Shown in pieces: positions 51,140 to 59,339 of a stretch of 64,000 nt of DNA. Numbering within the stretch: position 1 is the stretch's first letter; each line of letters starts with the position of its first letter. Origin of the DNA: Hyphomicrobiales bacterium (GTDB taxonomy: Bacteria; Pseudomonadota; Alphaproteobacteria; Rhizobiales; Rhizobiaceae); assembly GCA_900469475.1 (NCBI GenBank), contig UBXG01000028.1, positions 1 to 64,000 of the forward strand, written 5' to 3'. The notes under the pieces were generated by a model. The model saw only the letters and a program-made list of their open reading frames with translations, did no database searches and was not told the origin of the DNA. A program made the position numbers and the translations under genes.

Positions 51140-52090
51140 TTGAGATCCGAGGTCTCCAATCTCATCCTAAACCGGCTCTTCATCGCGCTCATCACCTTGC
51201 TGATCGTGTCATTCGCCGTCTTCTTCGCAACGAGTATGCTGCCGGGAGACACGGCGTCCATTCTGCTCGGCCAGGCAGCTACGCCAGAAGCGGTTGCCGG
51301 CTTGCGCAAGGCAATGCATCTCGACGAGCCGGCGATCCTGCGGTTCCTGGAATGGCTTCTGGGCCTGATCAGGGGTGACCTCGGCACGTCCTATGCAAAC
51401 AATATGCCCGTTGCGGAGCTGATCGGCCGCCGTCTGGTTGCGACGCTGGAGCTTGCCGCCATCACGACGTTCGTCTCGGTCCCGCTTGCACTCCTGCTTG
51501 GCATTACTTCGGCCATGCTTCGCGGCTCCTATTACGATCGGATCGTCACGATCATTTCCATCGGCGTCATATCGGTGCCCGAATTCATGGTCGCAACGCT
51601 TGCGGTGCTGCTATTCGCCGTCTATCTGCGCTGGCTGCCGGCACTGTCCTCCATCAGCCAGGTGCATACGGTCTTCGACCTTCTGAAGATCTACGCAATG
51701 CCCGTCATCACGCTCACCTTTGTCATCTCAGCCCAGATGATCCGCATGACAAGGGCGGCCCTGATCGAGACGCTGAAGACGCCTTATGTGGAAATGGCCC
51801 TGCTCAAGGGCGCCTCGCGCGGCCGCATGGTGTTCAGGCACGCATTGCCCAATGCGCTGGGGCCGATCGTCAACGCGATTGCGCTTTCGCTCTCCTATCT
51901 CGTCGGCGGCGTGATCATCGTCGAGACCATCTTCAATTATCCGGGCATCGCGAAATTGATGGTGGACGCCGTCGCGACCCGCGATCTCCCGCTCATCCAG
52001 AGCTGCGCAATGATTTTCTGCCTCGGTTATCTCCTGCTGATCACCATGGCCGATATCGTCGCAATCCTGTCAAATCCGAGGCTGCGATGA
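51140..52090 (+). CDS. ABC peptide/opine transporter permease 1 (DppB type)
   Basis: A 316-residue inner-membrane permease with a first helix at about 10-32 (LFIALITLLIVSFAVFFATS) and the DppB-type loop ATPEAVAGLRKAMHLDEP. The EAA-like segment is YVEMALLKGASRGRMVFRHA (about 215-234). It starts at TTG 51140, with AGGAG eight bases upstream; no better ATG is in frame. Its stop overlaps the next permease start in an ATGA arrangement. Together the two permeases form the import channel. Confidence 0.93.
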   Translation: MRSEVSNLILNRLFIALITLLIVSFAVFFATSMLPGDTASILLGQAATPEAVAGLRKAMHLDEPAILRFLEWLLGLIRGDLGTSYANNMPVAELIGRRLVATLELAAITTFVSVPLALLLGITSAMLRGSYYDRIVTIISIGVISVPEFMVATLAVLLFAVYLRWLPALSSISQVHTVFDLLKIYAMPVITLTFVISAQMIRMTRAALIETLKTPYVEMALLKGASRGRMVFRHALPNALGPIVNAIALSLSYLVGGVIIVETIFNYPGIAKLMVDAVATRDLPLIQSCAMIFCLGYLLLITMADIVAILSNPRLR

Positions 52091-52938
52091 CCACGAACAG
52101 CTTGGCTTCCCGCACCCCTTCCCTTCTCGGCTATAATGTCAGCCTTATTGGCATCGTGGCCTTTGCCATAATCCTTGGCTGGACGATCGTCGCATTGTTC
52201 GCACCCTACATGCTCCCCTATTCCGTCGGCGATATCGTCGATACGGACTATTTCGGCCCTATAAGCCGGCAATTGTGGCTCGGCTCGGACTATCTCGGCC
52301 GTGATATGTTCTCGCGCGTTTTGATGGGCGCGCGCTATACGGTCGGCATTTCATTGGCTGCGGTCGCGCTGTGCTGCTTTTGCGGCGTGACGCTCGGCAT
52401 GACCGCCGCAGTTGTCGGTGGATGGTTCGACGCGATCCTGAGCCGGTTTCTCGATGCATTGAACTCCATTCCAAGCAAGCTTTTCGGCCTGGTCGTCGTT
52501 GCCGCCGTCGGCTCGTCCATTCCAGTGCTGATCATCACGCTTGCCGTCATCTATACGCCCGGCGCCTATCGCTTTGCTCGCGCGCTCGCGGTCAATATCA
52601 ACACGATGGACTTCATCACGGTTGCCCGCACCCGCGGTGAGCGGGTCGGCTACATTATCGGTTCGGAAATTCTGCCGAACATTATTCGCCCTGTTCTGGC
52701 GGATTTCGGCCTGCGCTTCGTCTTCGTCGTGCTCCTGTTGTCCGGTCTCTCCTTTCTCGGCCTCGGCCTGCAGCCGCCCTATGCCGACTGGGGAGCCCTG
52801 GTCCGCGAAAATATCGGCGGGCTGCCCTTTGCCGCCCCGGCCGTACTCGTGCCCTCTTTTGCCATTGCCAGCCTCACCATCAGCGTCAACCTGCTGATCG
52901 ACAACCTGCCGCGCAAGATCAGGGACAGGAGCGCATGA
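52087..52938 (+). CDS. ABC peptide/opine transporter permease 2 (DppC type)
   Basis: A 283-residue permease of the DppC/OppC group, with a first helix at about 21-42, the conserved WLGSDYLGRDMFSRVLMGAR (about 64-83) and an EAA-like loop (FITVARTRGERVGYIIGSEI, about 176-195). The near-C-terminal SFLGLGLQPPYADWGALV is diagnostic for the family. It overlaps the upstream permease and the downstream ATPase by four bases each, so the three genes are translationally coupled. Confidence 0.94.
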   Translation: MTTNSLASRTPSLLGYNVSLIGIVAFAIILGWTIVALFAPYMLPYSVGDIVDTDYFGPISRQLWLGSDYLGRDMFSRVLMGARYTVGISLAAVALCCFCGVTLGMTAAVVGGWFDAILSRFLDALNSIPSKLFGLVVVAAVGSSIPVLIITLAVIYTPGAYRFARALAVNINTMDFITVARTRGERVGYIIGSEILPNIIRPVLADFGLRFVFVVLLLSGLSFLGLGLQPPYADWGALVRENIGGLPFAAPAVLVPSFAIASLTISVNLLIDNLPRKIRDRSA

Positions 52939-54596
52939 CGATGACCAGCCTCGTTGAAATCAAGAATCTGAAGGTCGAGGCGACGACCGATTCCGGGCGT
53001 ATCGTCGAGATCATCAAGGGCGTCAGTTTTAACATTGCCAAGGGCGAGATTGTCGCGCTCATCGGCGAAAGCGGCTCGGGCAAGACGACGATCGCGCTGA
53101 CGCTCATGGGGTATGCGCGCGAAGGCTGTCGCATCTCCGGCGGGGAGATCCAAGTCGATGGGCAGGACATGGCCGCCCTTTCCGAAAGCGAGCGTTCAAA
53201 GGTCCGCGGCACCACGGTTGCCTATATTCCGCAAAGTGCAGCGGCCGCCTTCAACCCGGCTACGAAGATCATGGAGCAGGTGATCGAGGTCACTCGCATT
53301 CACCGGCTGATGCCGCCTGAACAGGCTCGCCAGCGCGCGATCGAGCTCTTCCGGGCGCTGTCGCTGCCAAATCCGGAGACGATCGGCGAACGATATCCGC
53401 ATCAGGTCTCGGGAGGTCAGTTGCAGCGGCTGGCGGCGGCCATGGCTCTGATCGGCGAACCCAAGCTTGTCATTTTTGACGAACCGACGACCGCACTTGA
53501 TGTGACGACGCAGATCGATGTGCTGAAGGCATTCAAATCCGTCATCCGTGCCGGCGACATCGCCGGCGTCTATGTTTCACACGATCTGGCCGTCGTCGCA
53601 CAGATCGCCGATCGGATTGCCGTGCTCAAGGGCGGCGAAATTCAGGAAATCGCGGAGACGGAGACGATCCTAAGACAGCCGAGCCATCCCTATACGCGCG
53701 AGCTGCTGGCGGCGTTCGAGCCGAAGCAAGCCATCCGCGACGGCAAAACAGGTGGGACGATTGCATCCGTGCTGAGGATCGACAATCTGGTGGCGGGCTA
53801 TGGCGATATCCAGACTAATGGCCTACCCGCGGTCTGTGCGGTTCAATCCGTAAGCCTGGAGGTGGAAAAGGGGAGGAATCTCGGCATTATCGGTGAATCC
53901 GGATGCGGAAAGTCGACGCTGGCGCGCGCAATTGCCGGCATATTGCCGGCCGTATCAGGCACTATCGGCTTCAATGGCAGCGACATGAATCGTGCTGCCA
54001 AATTGCGCTCGCGCGATCAATTGCGGGAGATGCAGATCGTCTTTCAATATGCCGACACCGCGCTCAATCCGGCAAAATCGATCGCCGATATTCTCGAGCG
54101 GCCCCTGGCCTTCTATCACGGGATGGACCGCAGGGCTCGAGCGGCCAGAGTCGACGAGTTGCTTGACATGGTGCGATTGCCGCGCGCACTTCGCTATCGC
54201 TATCCGTCGGAATTGTCAGGTGGACAGAAGCAGCGCGTGAATTTCGCTCGTGCGCTTGCGGCAGAGCCACGGCTGATCATTTGCGATGAAATCACATCCG
54301 CGCTCGACACGGTGGTTGCGGCGGCGATTATCGACCTGCTTAAGGAACTGCAGCGGGAGCTGCATCTGTCCTACATCTTCATCAGCCACGATCTGTCGGT
54401 GGTCGAAGCGATCTGCGACGAGATCGTCGTGATGTATGGCGGCAAGAAAGTCGAACAGATCACGCGCGAGGCCGCAGATGCGCCGCGCCACCCCTATTCC
54501 CAACTGCTGTTCGGGTCCGTTCCCAAGCTCGATCCGACTTGGCTCGACAATCTCGTCCAGGACCCGGAACTCAAGCGCGAGTATGGCCACGGCTAG
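52935..54596 (+). CDS. ABC peptide/opine transporter, fused double ATPase (DppD-DppF type)
   Basis: A 553-residue protein joining two ATPase units that are usually separate. The N-terminal unit has GESGSGKTT (about 43-51), VSGGQLQR (about 158-165) and LVIFDEPTTALD (about 178-189). The C-terminal unit has GESGCGKST (about 319-327), LSGGQKQR (about 428-435) and LIICDEITSALD (about 447-458). Each unit keeps the peptide-importer style C-terminal loop (HPYTRELLAAF; HPYSQLLFGSVPKLDP). It powers the two permeases immediately upstream and completes a four-gene importer. Its stop lies 30 bp from the converging Lrp gene. Confidence 0.95.
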   Translation: MTMTSLVEIKNLKVEATTDSGRIVEIIKGVSFNIAKGEIVALIGESGSGKTTIALTLMGYAREGCRISGGEIQVDGQDMAALSESERSKVRGTTVAYIPQSAAAAFNPATKIMEQVIEVTRIHRLMPPEQARQRAIELFRALSLPNPETIGERYPHQVSGGQLQRLAAAMALIGEPKLVIFDEPTTALDVTTQIDVLKAFKSVIRAGDIAGVYVSHDLAVVAQIADRIAVLKGGEIQEIAETETILRQPSHPYTRELLAAFEPKQAIRDGKTGGTIASVLRIDNLVAGYGDIQTNGLPAVCAVQSVSLEVEKGRNLGIIGESGCGKSTLARAIAGILPAVSGTIGFNGSDMNRAAKLRSRDQLREMQIVFQYADTALNPAKSIADILERPLAFYHGMDRRARAARVDELLDMVRLPRALRYRYPSELSGGQKQRVNFARALAAEPRLIICDEITSALDTVVAAAIIDLLKELQRELHLSYIFISHDLSVVEAICDEIVVMYGGKKVEQITREAADAPRHPYSQLLFGSVPKLDPTWLDNLVQDPELKREYGHG

Positions 54597-54626
54597 CCGG
54601 ACACAGTCCGGAAATGCCACTGGGCG

Positions 54627-55103
54627 CTACATGGGAAACAGGCTGGTCAAGGGCATGTGCGCCTTGACGATCGGCGACTTGAGCACCACGAAGCTGAAAT
54701 ACTTGTCGATGCCGATATCCAGGTCGGTTAGGCGTTCCATGATCGTCTGATATTCTCCGATCCCAGCCGTCACGAACTTCAGCATATAGTCGTAGCCACC
54801 CGAAACGAGGTGGCATTCGATGACCTGATCGACCTTTTCGACTGCCGAAAGGAAACGGGCGAAATCGATCTGCCGATGGTTCTTGAGCGTGACTTCCGTA
54901 AAGACTGTCAGCGTCTGGCCAAGTTTACCGATATTGATCTGGGCCGAGTATCCCTCGATATAGCCTTCCTGCTGCAGCTTCTTCACTCGCATCAGACAGG
55001 GGCTCGGCGACAGGTTGACCAGTTCCGCCAATTCGACATTGGTGATGCGGCCGTTCTTCTGAAGTTCGTACAGGATCTTGATGTCGATACGGTCGAGCTT
55101 CAT
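54627..55103 (-). CDS. Lrp/AsnC-family transcriptional regulator
   Basis: A 158-residue feast/famine regulator. The N-terminal helix-turn-helix is in about residues 4-50 (RIDIKILYELQKNGRITNVE, then LAELVNLSPSPCLMRVKKLQ). The C-terminal RAM ligand-binding domain runs from about 65 to 150. Such proteins respond to amino acids and often control the neighbouring operon. It is divergent from a DAO flavoprotein gene with an inverted repeat, TTATGCT/AGCATAA, between them. It is a leading candidate for the common regulator of the amine/opine gene sets here. Confidence 0.93.
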   Translation of the reverse strand: MKLDRIDIKILYELQKNGRITNVELAELVNLSPSPCLMRVKKLQQEGYIEGYSAQINIGKLGQTLTVFTEVTLKNHRQIDFARFLSAVEKVDQVIECHLVSGGYDYMLKFVTAGIGEYQTIMERLTDLDIGIDKYFSFVVLKSPIVKAHMPLTSLFPM

Positions 55104-55133
55104 CGGCAGATCTTTCCCATTTAAGGCGGCATT

Positions 55134-55165
55134 TTATGCTGTGAATTCTCGAAGATTGAGCATAA
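55134..55165. promoter_or_regulatory. Inverted repeat in the Lrp/DAO divergent promoter
   Basis: TTATGCT (55134-55140) and AGCATAA (55159-55165) are exact reverse complements 18 bp apart, 31 bp upstream of the Lrp start. The spacing and position suit an Lrp/AsnC-family autoregulatory site. The sequence GCATAA recurs in the shared motif at 55240-55257 (as TTATGC). Confidence 0.55.
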
Positions 55166-55239
55166 CACCATGGTCCATCTTGTCTATTTCATTCTGCAGG
55201 AATCGAACCGGCACAATCGACCGCTTGGTTCCCCCTGAG

Positions 55240-55257
55240 CAGAATCTTATGCCGCAT
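55240..55257 (+). promoter_or_regulatory. Copy of shared motif CAGAATYTTRTGCCGCAT
   Basis: It matches 48469-48486 at 16 of 18 bases, and its inner 11 bases occur exactly on the minus strand at 46074-46084. It lies about 70 bp before the DAO gene start, suitable for activator or repressor binding. Confidence 0.6.
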
Positions 55258-55328
55258 GGCGCGGTTGTGCGGCAGCTTCATGTCCGATCATTTGGCTATG
55301 CTGTCGGCTCGATAGGAGACCCGCATCC

Positions 55329-56654
55329 ATGCCCGCACCGCTTACCCTTGTCGAAAACTCGCCGGAATTGCCGGCCTCTGCCGATGTCGTCGTCATCGGG
55401 GCTGGGATTGTCGGCGTTTTTACCGCCTATTATCTGGCAAAGCGGGGCCTCAAAGTCGTTCTCCTCGAAAAAGGTCGCGTCGGCGCCGAGCAGTCCAGCC
55501 GCAACTGGGGCTGGTGCAGGCAGCAGAACCGCGATGCCCGCGAGCTGCCGATGGCGACGAAAAGCCTGGAGCTTTGGGACCGATTCGCCGCGGAGAGCGG
55601 AGAGAACACCGGCTTTCGCCGCTGCGGCCTCTTCTATCTGAGCAATAGTGACGAAGAGCTTGCCGGATGGGCCCGTTGGCGCGACTTTGCGCGCGACGTC
55701 GGTGTAACCACGCATATGCTCGATAGCGTTGAAGCCAGCGAACGCGGCAAGGCGACCGGCCGCACCTGGAAGGGTGGGGTCTTTTCCCCAACCGATGGCA
55801 TTGCCGATCCCGCCAACGCCGCCCCGGCTGTCGCTCGCGCCCTGATGAAGCTGGGGGGCTGCCTACGCCAGAATTGCGCGGCGCGCGGCATAGAAACCGA
55901 AGGCGGGAAGCTCTCCGCCGTCGTGACCGAGGAAGGCACGATCAAGACTAAGGTTGCCGTCCTGTCGGGCGGCGCCTGGGCTTCGTCCTTCTGCCGTCAG
56001 CTTGGCGTTCGCTTTCCGCAGGCGTCGATCCGCTCATCGATCCTTTCCGTCAGCCCCGGCAACGGCGAACTCCCGGATGCTCTTCATACCGCGTATGTTT
56101 CGGTGACGCGCAGAGGCGATGGCGGCCATACGCTCGCGATCAGCGGGCGGGGCCGCGTCGATCCCACGCCGCAGAACATTCGGTTTGGCGCACAGTTTCT
56201 GCCGATGTTCGTTCGCCGCTGGCGCGCGCTTTCGCTGGGCGGCGTCGAGGGCTTTCGCAGCGGCCACGAAAGCCTGGCGCGCTGGCGTCTGGACCAGCCG
56301 ACGCCGATGGAGCGGATGCGTATCCTCGATCCGGCCGTCGATAGAGGCACTATCCAGCTTACCTATAACCGTGCGCGCGAATTGCTTCCTGCCATCGCAA
56401 ACCGCCGCATCACCGCAAGCTGGGCCGGCTATATCGATTCCACCCCTGACGGCGTGCCCGGCATAGGCGAAATCGCATCCATACCGGGCTTCGTGCTGGC
56501 GGCCGGTTTCAGCGGCCACGGCTTCGGCATCGGACCGGGTGCCGGCCACCTGATCGCCGATATCGTCACCGCGGTTACGCCGATAGTCGACCCGAAACCC
56601 TATCACCCAGACCGTTTCCTGCAATCCGCATGGGGCAAGGTAGCCGACTTCTGA
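55329..56654 (+). CDS. DAO-type FAD-dependent oxidoreductase
   Basis: A 441-residue D-amino-acid-oxidase-fold flavoprotein. The FAD-binding VVVIGAGIVGVFTAYYLAKR lies at about 20-39, followed by VGAEQSSRNWGWCRQQNRD (about 53-71), in which the SSRNWGW box is typical of a proteobacterial amine/amino-acid oxidase group. The C-terminal GFSGHGFGIGPGAG (about 395-408) contacts FAD. It would oxidise an amino acid or secondary amine. ATG 55329 follows the shared promoter motif. Its 3' end is followed 60 bp later by a LysR gene on the same strand, and an Lrp gene is divergent. Confidence 0.92.
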   Translation: MPAPLTLVENSPELPASADVVVIGAGIVGVFTAYYLAKRGLKVVLLEKGRVGAEQSSRNWGWCRQQNRDARELPMATKSLELWDRFAAESGENTGFRRCGLFYLSNSDEELAGWARWRDFARDVGVTTHMLDSVEASERGKATGRTWKGGVFSPTDGIADPANAAPAVARALMKLGGCLRQNCAARGIETEGGKLSAVVTEEGTIKTKVAVLSGGAWASSFCRQLGVRFPQASIRSSILSVSPGNGELPDALHTAYVSVTRRGDGGHTLAISGRGRVDPTPQNIRFGAQFLPMFVRRWRALSLGGVEGFRSGHESLARWRLDQPTPMERMRILDPAVDRGTIQLTYNRARELLPAIANRRITASWAGYIDSTPDGVPGIGEIASIPGFVLAAGFSGHGFGIGPGAGHLIADIVTAVTPIVDPKPYHPDRFLQSAWGKVADF

Positions 56655-56713
56655 AATGGGTCACACATGCTAGACTTCGCCGGCAACCGAACCAGACAAT
56701 ACGGATTTTCCTG

Positions 56714-57622
56714 ATGCAGGCCCGTCAGCTCGAAGTCTTCTGCATGCTGATGCGATCCGGAACTGTGACCGGCGCTGCCGCCATGCTCAACATCACGCAG
56801 CCGGCGCTAAGCCAAATCCTGCTGCATGCCGAAGACCAGCTGGGGTTCAAACTCTTCAACCGCGTGCGCGGCAAGCTGGTCCCGACGAGGGAGGCTGAAG
56901 AACTATATCCGGAAGCCGAACGCATCTTTTCCGAGCTCGGAGCGCTTCGGCGCCGAACGACCGACATGCGCTTCGGGCGGACCGGCTTGATCAGGATCGC
57001 GGCCACGACACCGCCGGCCATGTCGATCGTTCCCAAGGCGCTTCTCGCCTTCAGAACGACCTATCCGGATATCGTCGTCCGTTCGCTGATCGCACCGCTG
57101 ATCAATGTCGTCGATATGATCCGCAATGGCGATGCCCCACTCGGCATCGTCATGAACAACATTGCGCGGCCTGGCATCGATGTCGAAACGCTCGGATATG
57201 CCGAACTCATCTGCATCGTGCCGGAAGGGCACCATCTTGCCCCACGCGACTACATCACCTTCGCCGATCTTCAGAACGAGACGCTGATTTCTTACCGCGC
57301 CGATACCTTCCCCGGCCAGCTGCTTGCCAACGCCGCAGCTTTAGAAAATCAGTCGTTCAATCCCGCGATCGAAATCGATATCTCTATTACCGCCTTGCCC
57401 TTCGTCCGCAATGGTTTCGGTGTCGCGATCGTCGATGGTCTGCTGCCGTGGGAACAGTTTCCCGGCCTTGTGCGCCGGCCGCTGTTGCCACGAAAGACAG
57501 TTCCGATCGCGCTGCTGACCAGCCGGGACCGCCCCTTGACGGGTAGCCACCTTATGATGCGCGACTATTTGCGCCAGGCCTGCGCCGGCGTGCTGAAGGA
57601 TGGCGAAGCCGCGCCGGAGTAA
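56714..57622 (+). CDS. LysR-family transcriptional regulator
   Basis: A 302-residue LysR-type regulator. The N-terminal winged helix (about 1-60: MQARQLEVFCMLMRSGTVTG, then AAMLNITQPALSQILLHAED) is followed by the substrate-binding-like effector domain (about 88-295, PPAMSIVPKALLAF onward). ATG 56714 gives normal family length; the longer frame to 56630 begins inside the DAO gene. Unusually it is co-directional with, not divergent from, a likely target. It may control the DAO gene, or the hydantoinase/oxidase operon that converges on it 30 bp away. Confidence 0.92.
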   Translation: MQARQLEVFCMLMRSGTVTGAAAMLNITQPALSQILLHAEDQLGFKLFNRVRGKLVPTREAEELYPEAERIFSELGALRRRTTDMRFGRTGLIRIAATTPPAMSIVPKALLAFRTTYPDIVVRSLIAPLINVVDMIRNGDAPLGIVMNNIARPGIDVETLGYAELICIVPEGHHLAPRDYITFADLQNETLISYRADTFPGQLLANAAALENQSFNPAIEIDISITALPFVRNGFGVAIVDGLLPWEQFPGLVRRPLLPRKTVPIALLTSRDRPLTGSHLMMRDYLRQACAGVLKDGEAAPE

Positions 57623-57651
57623 ATCGCGTCGGCATAGCCAAACGAACCTGG

Positions 57652-59019
57652 TCAGGTCTCGTTTATCCAGGCTCCGATCGGCAGCGGACGAACAGGCGCC
57701 TGCTCACGCAGGCGACCGACCTCGCAAACCGGGATTCCCGCACGCTCCGCAATCAGTTCGGCGCCGGCGAGCTGACAAAACCGTCCTTGGCATCGTCCCA
57801 TACCCACCCGCACCATTGACTTCACCCGGTTTGCCTCACCCCCGGCATCGTCGACGCTTTCACGCAGATCGCCGGCGCTGATGCCTTCGCAGCGGCAAAC
57901 CATCGTTTCATCGGGAACGGATCGGACCATGCCGGCAGGCCAGGGGAAAGCGCGGGCAAGGGCGCGAGCAAAGCGTTCATAGCGGGCGAGCCGCCGGAGG
58001 TCCCGTGCCGGATTGGGATAAGGCAATCCCATATCGGCAAGGCAGGCGCTCGCGGCAAGCCGTCCCGCAACCTCCGCGCCATCGGCGCCAAGGATCCTCA
58101 GGCCATCGCCAGCAAGATATACGCCATCTGCAGCTCGGCCCATTCGATCCGCCCGTGGGAGCCATTGGGCCCAGCCCGGATCGTAATCGAACGCGCATCG
58201 GACCAGGCCTGCAAGCTGCGTTTCGGCTCTCAGGTGCCAGCCAATGCCGACCATATCGCATTCGGTGCGATGCTCGCCCCCGCCGGCATCCCGCCAGCGA
58301 ACAGCCGTCGGTCCGGTCTCGTCGCTGACGATATCCGTCAGCGTCACGCCCGCGCGATATATCAGGCCGAGTTTCATCCGCATCGCCAGGCCCCGCAGGA
58401 CCAGAGCCGGCCTTGCCATCATGTGCGGAAGCGCAAGGATCTGGTTTCGAAGCGAGGCGGTATCGAGAACGGCAGCAACATTCGCTCCGGCCTTCAGAAG
58501 CTGGGCCGCAACGAGGGTCAGCAGGGGGCCGGAACCCGCGAGAACGATCCTTCGCCCCAAGGCGACACCCTGCGCCTTCAGGGCGATCTGCGCAGCTCCG
58601 AGGCTATAGACGCCGGGCGCCTGCCAGCCAGGTATCGGCACCAGCCGATCGGTCGCACCGGTTGCCAGTATCAGCCTGTTATAGGCGAACTCCCGTCGAC
58701 CGGCTGATGTCAGCACCTGCAGCATATTGTCCGCGAGCGCCATCGCTGAACTTTGAGGATGGTATTCAACCTCGCCGCGAGCGACCATACAATCGAAGAG
58801 GGAATGAAGGGCAAGGGCTTTGCCGGCCTCCGAACCATAGAGCTGCTGGGCTGACCGCATAAACCCCGCCGGTGGCCGGCGATATATCTGGCCGCCCGCC
58901 CTCATCCCCTCGTCAATCACGACGGGCCGGATACCGGCGGCCACCAGAAGCTCGGCTGCGCGGATGCCCGCAGGACCAGCGCCGACAATCACCGTTGCCT
59001 TCCGATCATTCGTCGTCAT
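57652..59019 (-). CDS. FAD/NAD(P)-binding opine oxidase-like subunit with BFD-type [2Fe-2S] domain
   Basis: A 455-residue flavoprotein like the A subunit of opine oxidases (OoxA/NoxA) and HcnB. The first FAD motif is VIVGAGPAGIRAAELL (about 9-24), the second nucleotide motif LAGSGPLLTLVAAQLL (about 158-173), and VYLAGDGLRILGADGA (about 295-310) the C-terminal FAD contact. The end has a BFD-like iron-sulfur region with four cysteines in MVCRCEGI and RCQGRFCQ. It passes electrons from the catalytic DAO subunit. ATG 59019 overlaps the stop of the upstream 2Fe-2S gene, so both are coupled. Confidence 0.9.
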   Translation of the reverse strand: MTTNDRKATVIVGAGPAGIRAAELLVAAGIRPVVIDEGMRAGGQIYRRPPAGFMRSAQQLYGSEAGKALALHSLFDCMVARGEVEYHPQSSAMALADNMLQVLTSAGRREFAYNRLILATGATDRLVPIPGWQAPGVYSLGAAQIALKAQGVALGRRIVLAGSGPLLTLVAAQLLKAGANVAAVLDTASLRNQILALPHMMARPALVLRGLAMRMKLGLIYRAGVTLTDIVSDETGPTAVRWRDAGGGEHRTECDMVGIGWHLRAETQLAGLVRCAFDYDPGWAQWLPRADRMGRAADGVYLAGDGLRILGADGAEVAGRLAASACLADMGLPYPNPARDLRRLARYERFARALARAFPWPAGMVRSVPDETMVCRCEGISAGDLRESVDDAGGEANRVKSMVRVGMGRCQGRFCQLAGAELIAERAGIPVCEVGRLREQAPVRPLPIGAWINET

Positions 59020-59339
59020 GGCCAATCTCCCGGCGCCTGGGTTAACAGGGACATACCGTTGCCGACGAGGGTCGAACAGGCGCGCAGGCGGATTCCATTC
59101 TGCTGCCAGACCCAGCAATCCTGGCAGGCGCCCATAAGGCAGAAGCCGGCCCTCCCTTCCGGCCCGAATTCGGATGGTCGAAGAACCGACGAGAATGTCA
59201 GCATGGCCGTCAGCACCGTGTCACCGACCAAGGCTTCCCGTTCTATGCCGTCAAGCAGGAAGCGGACGGATGGCCGGTCCTGTTCGGCGAGACGGACGAT
59301 GCGCCCCGTTTCTCCAGTCGGACGCGGCCCCTTGCTCAT
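59016..59339 (-). CDS. Small 2Fe-2S ferredoxin-like opine oxidase subunit
   Basis: A 107-residue protein with a plant-type ferredoxin fold like HcnA or the small subunit of proline/opine dehydrogenases. The cluster ligands are in GFCLMGACQDCWV (three cysteines, about residues 66-76) and RACST (about 87). The upstream FLLDGIEREALVGDTVLTAM is the family N-terminal block. It is coupled by ATGA overlaps to hyuB upstream and to the large flavoprotein downstream. It would relay electrons between the flavin subunits. Confidence 0.9.
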   Translation of the reverse strand: MSKGPRPTGETGRIVRLAEQDRPSVRFLLDGIEREALVGDTVLTAMLTFSSVLRPSEFGPEGRAGFCLMGACQDCWVWQQNGIRLRACSTLVGNGMSLLTQAPGDWP

